NCBI GenBank assembly: GCA_002435705.1
Contig: DIVA01000083.1
Location: 1 to 7,742 of the forward strand
Length of the DNA: 7,742 bases
Direction: 5' to 3'
From: Bacteriovoracaceae bacterium UBA6144
GTDB lineage: Bacteria > Bdellovibrionota > Bacteriovoracia > Bacteriovoracales > Bacteriovoracaceae
Shown in pieces: positions 6,284 through 7,742 of this stretch. Position 1 is the first letter of the stretch. Each line of letters opens with the position of its first letter. Both the position numbers and the translations under genes were made by a program. Below the pieces are notes generated by a model. That model saw nothing but the letters and a program-made list of their open reading frames with translations, was not told the DNA's origin and searched no databases.

Positions 6284-6311
6284 ACACATTTCTCTCCAGA
6301 ATCCCTATAAA
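6283..6311 (+). promoter_or_regulatory. Probable promoter for the protease gene
   Basis: TACACA at 6283-6288 (four of six -35 bases) and TATAAA at 6306-6311 (five of six -10 bases) are 17 nt apart. Transcription would start near 6318, about 25 nt before the GTG. The placement between the HiPIP terminator and the protease start supports it. Confidence 0.55.
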
Positions 6312-6330
6312 TCATCTTCTTGGCCCTAAT

Positions 6331-6336
6331 GAGGAG
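6331..6336 (+). promoter_or_regulatory. Ribosome site fixing the protease GTG start
   Basis: GAGGAG lies 6 nt before GTG at 6343. The reading frame from that GTG begins directly with a signal peptide, which confirms the choice. Confidence 0.75.
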
Positions 6337-6342
6337 AAATCG

Positions 6343-7254
6343 GTGATTAAATCTTTCCTTTCAATTGTTCTCTTGATGACTCTTGCTCAAGCTCAGGCAG
6401 GACTCAAAGTTATTTACGGACAAGATAATCGTCTCGACCTTTTCGAAGTGAGTAATCCACTTCACTTGCGCCTTGCGCAATCAACCGCTGCCATGGTGGG
6501 AAGATCTCAAATTCACCAAACGGGTCTCGAGGCTTTTCTTGATTTTAGACGCACACTTGAAACAAGCCTTAGACTTTGCCCAAATGAAAGATTTGCTCAA
6601 CAGCCTGCGGGCTCAACTTGTTCAGGCTTTCTGGTCGGCGAAGATACGATCGTTACAGCTGGGCACTGTCTGGTGCTCACGGCCCCCACTCCTGAAGCCG
6701 CTTGCAAGAAGTACAGCTGGGTCTTCAACTATGCCCTCACCACTGAAAAGCGTAATCCTAGTGAAGGCTTCAGCACTCAGGACGTCTATCACTGTCAATC
6801 AGTCGTGACTGCTAAACTCACTGACGATTTAGATATGGCCGTGATTAAATTAGATAGAAAAGTTGTAGGAAGAAAGCCCCTTGCCTACAGAACTTCTGGC
6901 AAAATTTCTTCCAACGCCCAGTTGGTTGTCATCGGGCACCCCTCAGGTCTTCCGACTAAAGTAGCTGCTGGCTCAAAGGTGCTAGATAACTCTCAGGCCA
7001 CCACATTTGTGACTAATCTTGATACCTTTCAAGGCAATTCTGGCTCTGCCGTTTTTGATGCCACGACAGGCATGCTTGAAGGAATTTTAGTTCAGGGGAA
7101 AGTTGATTACCGCCCAAGCATTCCTCAGAATCCTTACTCATGCCAAGTGGTGAATCGTTGTGATGATGATGGTTTCAACTGCGAACTCTCTGATCCACAG
7201 GAACCAAAAGGCGAAGTTGTGACACGAATCACAGAGGCCCTCCCTTATCTCTAA
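6343..7254 (+). CDS. Secreted trypsin-like (S1/V8-type) serine protease
   Basis: 303 residues from a GTG start. A signal peptide (hydrophobic core 5-14) probably ends after AQA at residue 19, sending the protein to the periplasm or outside. The catalytic triad is visible: His108 in TAGHC, Asp164 in DDLDMAVIKL and Ser233 in GNSGSAVF. GNSGS and the VVIGHPSGLP segment (195-204) are typical of V8/glutamyl-endopeptidase-like trypsin-fold proteases; specificity cannot be told. Residues 20-88 precede the core and could be a propeptide. Eight Cys (79, 93, 109, 121, 151, 267, 273, 280) suggest disulfides and an oxidising location. An acidic Cys-rich insert at about 272-284 resembles a metal-binding loop. 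The gene has its own promoter and overlaps the convergent membrane-protein gene by 26 bp. Confidence 0.92.
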   Translation: MIKSFLSIVLLMTLAQAQAGLKVIYGQDNRLDLFEVSNPLHLRLAQSTAAMVGRSQIHQTGLEAFLDFRRTLETSLRLCPNERFAQQPAGSTCSGFLVGEDTIVTAGHCLVLTAPTPEAACKKYSWVFNYALTTEKRNPSEGFSTQDVYHCQSVVTAKLTDDLDMAVIKLDRKVVGRKPLAYRTSGKISSNAQLVVIGHPSGLPTKVAAGSKVLDNSQATTFVTNLDTFQGNSGSAVFDATTGMLEGILVQGKVDYRPSIPQNPYSCQVVNRCDDDGFNCELSDPQEPKGEVVTRITEALPYL

Positions 7255-7669
7255 GAGAATTTAAAACGATCCAGCCCAGAACTGTGGTCTTTAAAGTCCA
7301 CGCCACAGTTCTAATCCAGTTGCTACTAACCAATTTATCAATCGCACTCAAGTCTTTATGAGAAGCCAGCACTCCATGTAGGGGCACTTGAATAAAAAAA
7401 GTGGAGGCCCAAATGATGACTGTGAGTCCTACCGCACTCCACATGAGAGAGCTTGGGATACCCTTCAAAAAAAACATACGCAGAGTTAAAAATAACTCGG
7501 CCAGCATAAAGGGGGCCACGACATAGGTGATGCGATGGGTGTGAAAAACAGCGTAAGAGACGTAGTCACTTTGATCGATCCACTTGAAGCTTGGATAGTG
7601 AACCACTTGGATGACCCAAATGAGACCCGTCAGAAAAGATGTAACGAAAAAATGGTAAAGTGTTTCCAT
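7229..7669 (-). CDS. Four-helix integral membrane protein, unknown function
   Basis: 146 residues with membrane segments at about 5-24, 47-68, 73-95 and 120-138. Polar residues lie within or beside the helices: QVVHYP (21-26), HTHR (43-46), AE (57-58), ASTFFIQVPLH (88-98) and SNWIRT (116-121). The arrangement of His, Gln, Trp and Arg looks like a conserved small membrane family that I recall only as hypothetical proteins; cofactor binding is possible but unproven. The ATG at 7669 has no clear Shine-Dalgarno site. The frame stays open 19 codons upstream, but without an ATG, so the start is moderately sure. The last 26 nt overlap the end of the protease gene on the other strand. Confidence 0.8.
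   Translation of the reverse strand: METLYHFFVTSFLTGLIWVIQVVHYPSFKWIDQSDYVSYAVFHTHRITYVVAPFMLAELFLTLRMFFLKGIPSSLMWSAVGLTVIIWASTFFIQVPLHGVLASHKDLSAIDKLVSSNWIRTVAWTLKTTVLGWIVLNSLRDKGGPL
7278..7312. repeat. Perfect 10-bp inverted repeat in the convergent 3' region
   Basis: AGAACTGTGG (7278-7287) and CCACAGTTCT (7303-7312) are exact reverse complements around a 15-nt loop that itself contains the palindrome CTTTAAAG. It begins 24 nt after the protease stop and lies within the last codons of the membrane-protein gene. No T tract follows on either strand, so it is not a classical intrinsic terminator; it might protect or pause the 3' end of either transcript. Confidence 0.6.
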
Positions 7670-7742
7670 GCCAACATTATGAGACAGTCTTTTGGCTTCA
7701 GAGAGAACAAAAGCGCTCAGTTAAAGGAATGTTGAAGAAAAT

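Noticed and set aside
6473..6808. Plus-strand open frame inside the protease gene
   Set aside because: It is an alternative frame of the protease, whose catalytic motifs fix the real frame.
7729..7742. Possible start of a plus-strand gene at the right edge (AAAGGA next to ATG)
   Set aside because: The ribosome-like site directly touches the ATG and only four codons are visible, too little to support a gene.
1..7742. CRISPR array, tRNA, insertion sequence or prophage remnant
   Set aside because: No spaced direct repeats, cloverleaf-like sequence, transposase or terminal repeats were seen; nearly all DNA is accounted for by the listed genes.

Overview
The window is an ordinary-looking chromosomal segment of a Gram-negative bacterium. 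It has moderate GC by eye, short intergenic gaps (the largest is about 170 bp), GTG as well as ATG starts, and purine-rich Shine-Dalgarno sites. Export signals include two lipoproteins, a Tat-exported high-potential iron-sulfur protein, a signal-peptide trypsin-like protease and an AmpG-type muropeptide permease. Together they would fit a Bdellovibrionota/Oligoflexia-type or related proteobacterial lineage. This taxonomic guess is inference from gene content only; no marker gene is present. No rRNA, tRNA, CRISPR array, insertion sequence or phage gene was seen.

Layout. 1-1345 (minus strand): the N-terminal fifth of aminopeptidase N (pepN), running off the left edge, preceded by and overlapping (ATGA) a DUF2797-family zinc-ribbon protein. 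1346-1476: a divergent intergenic region with a striking T8-G-A9 tract. 1477-3388 (plus): two predicted lipoproteins, one of unknown family with its own strong terminator, the second an ankyrin-repeat lipoprotein. 3342-5728 (minus): a two-gene unit, a DNA cytosine-C5 methyltransferase followed 11 bp later by ampG; the ampG 3' end overlaps the ankyrin gene tail-to-tail by 47 bp. 5729-5899: a divergent promoter region. 5900-6205 (plus): a HiPIP gene with a near-consensus extended -10 promoter and a UUCG-loop terminator. 6343-7254 (plus): a secreted S1-type serine protease whose promoter region carries a perfect inverted repeat. 7229-7669 (minus): a four-helix membrane protein of unknown function, overlapping the protease gene tail-to-tail by 26 bp.

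How the genes may work together. The clear functional links are pepN with the DUF2797 gene (overlapping start/stop, probably translationally coupled) and methyltransferase with ampG (probably one transcript, with no obvious biochemical link). Many products act in or near the cell envelope: muropeptide import, periplasmic electron transfer, secreted proteolysis and lipoproteins. I do not see a complete unknown multi-gene defence or biosynthetic system. The observations most worth checking are the GIY-YIG-like core in the DUF2797 protein and its coupling to pepN, the orphan methyltransferase/ampG pair, and the two inverted repeats flanking the protease gene.
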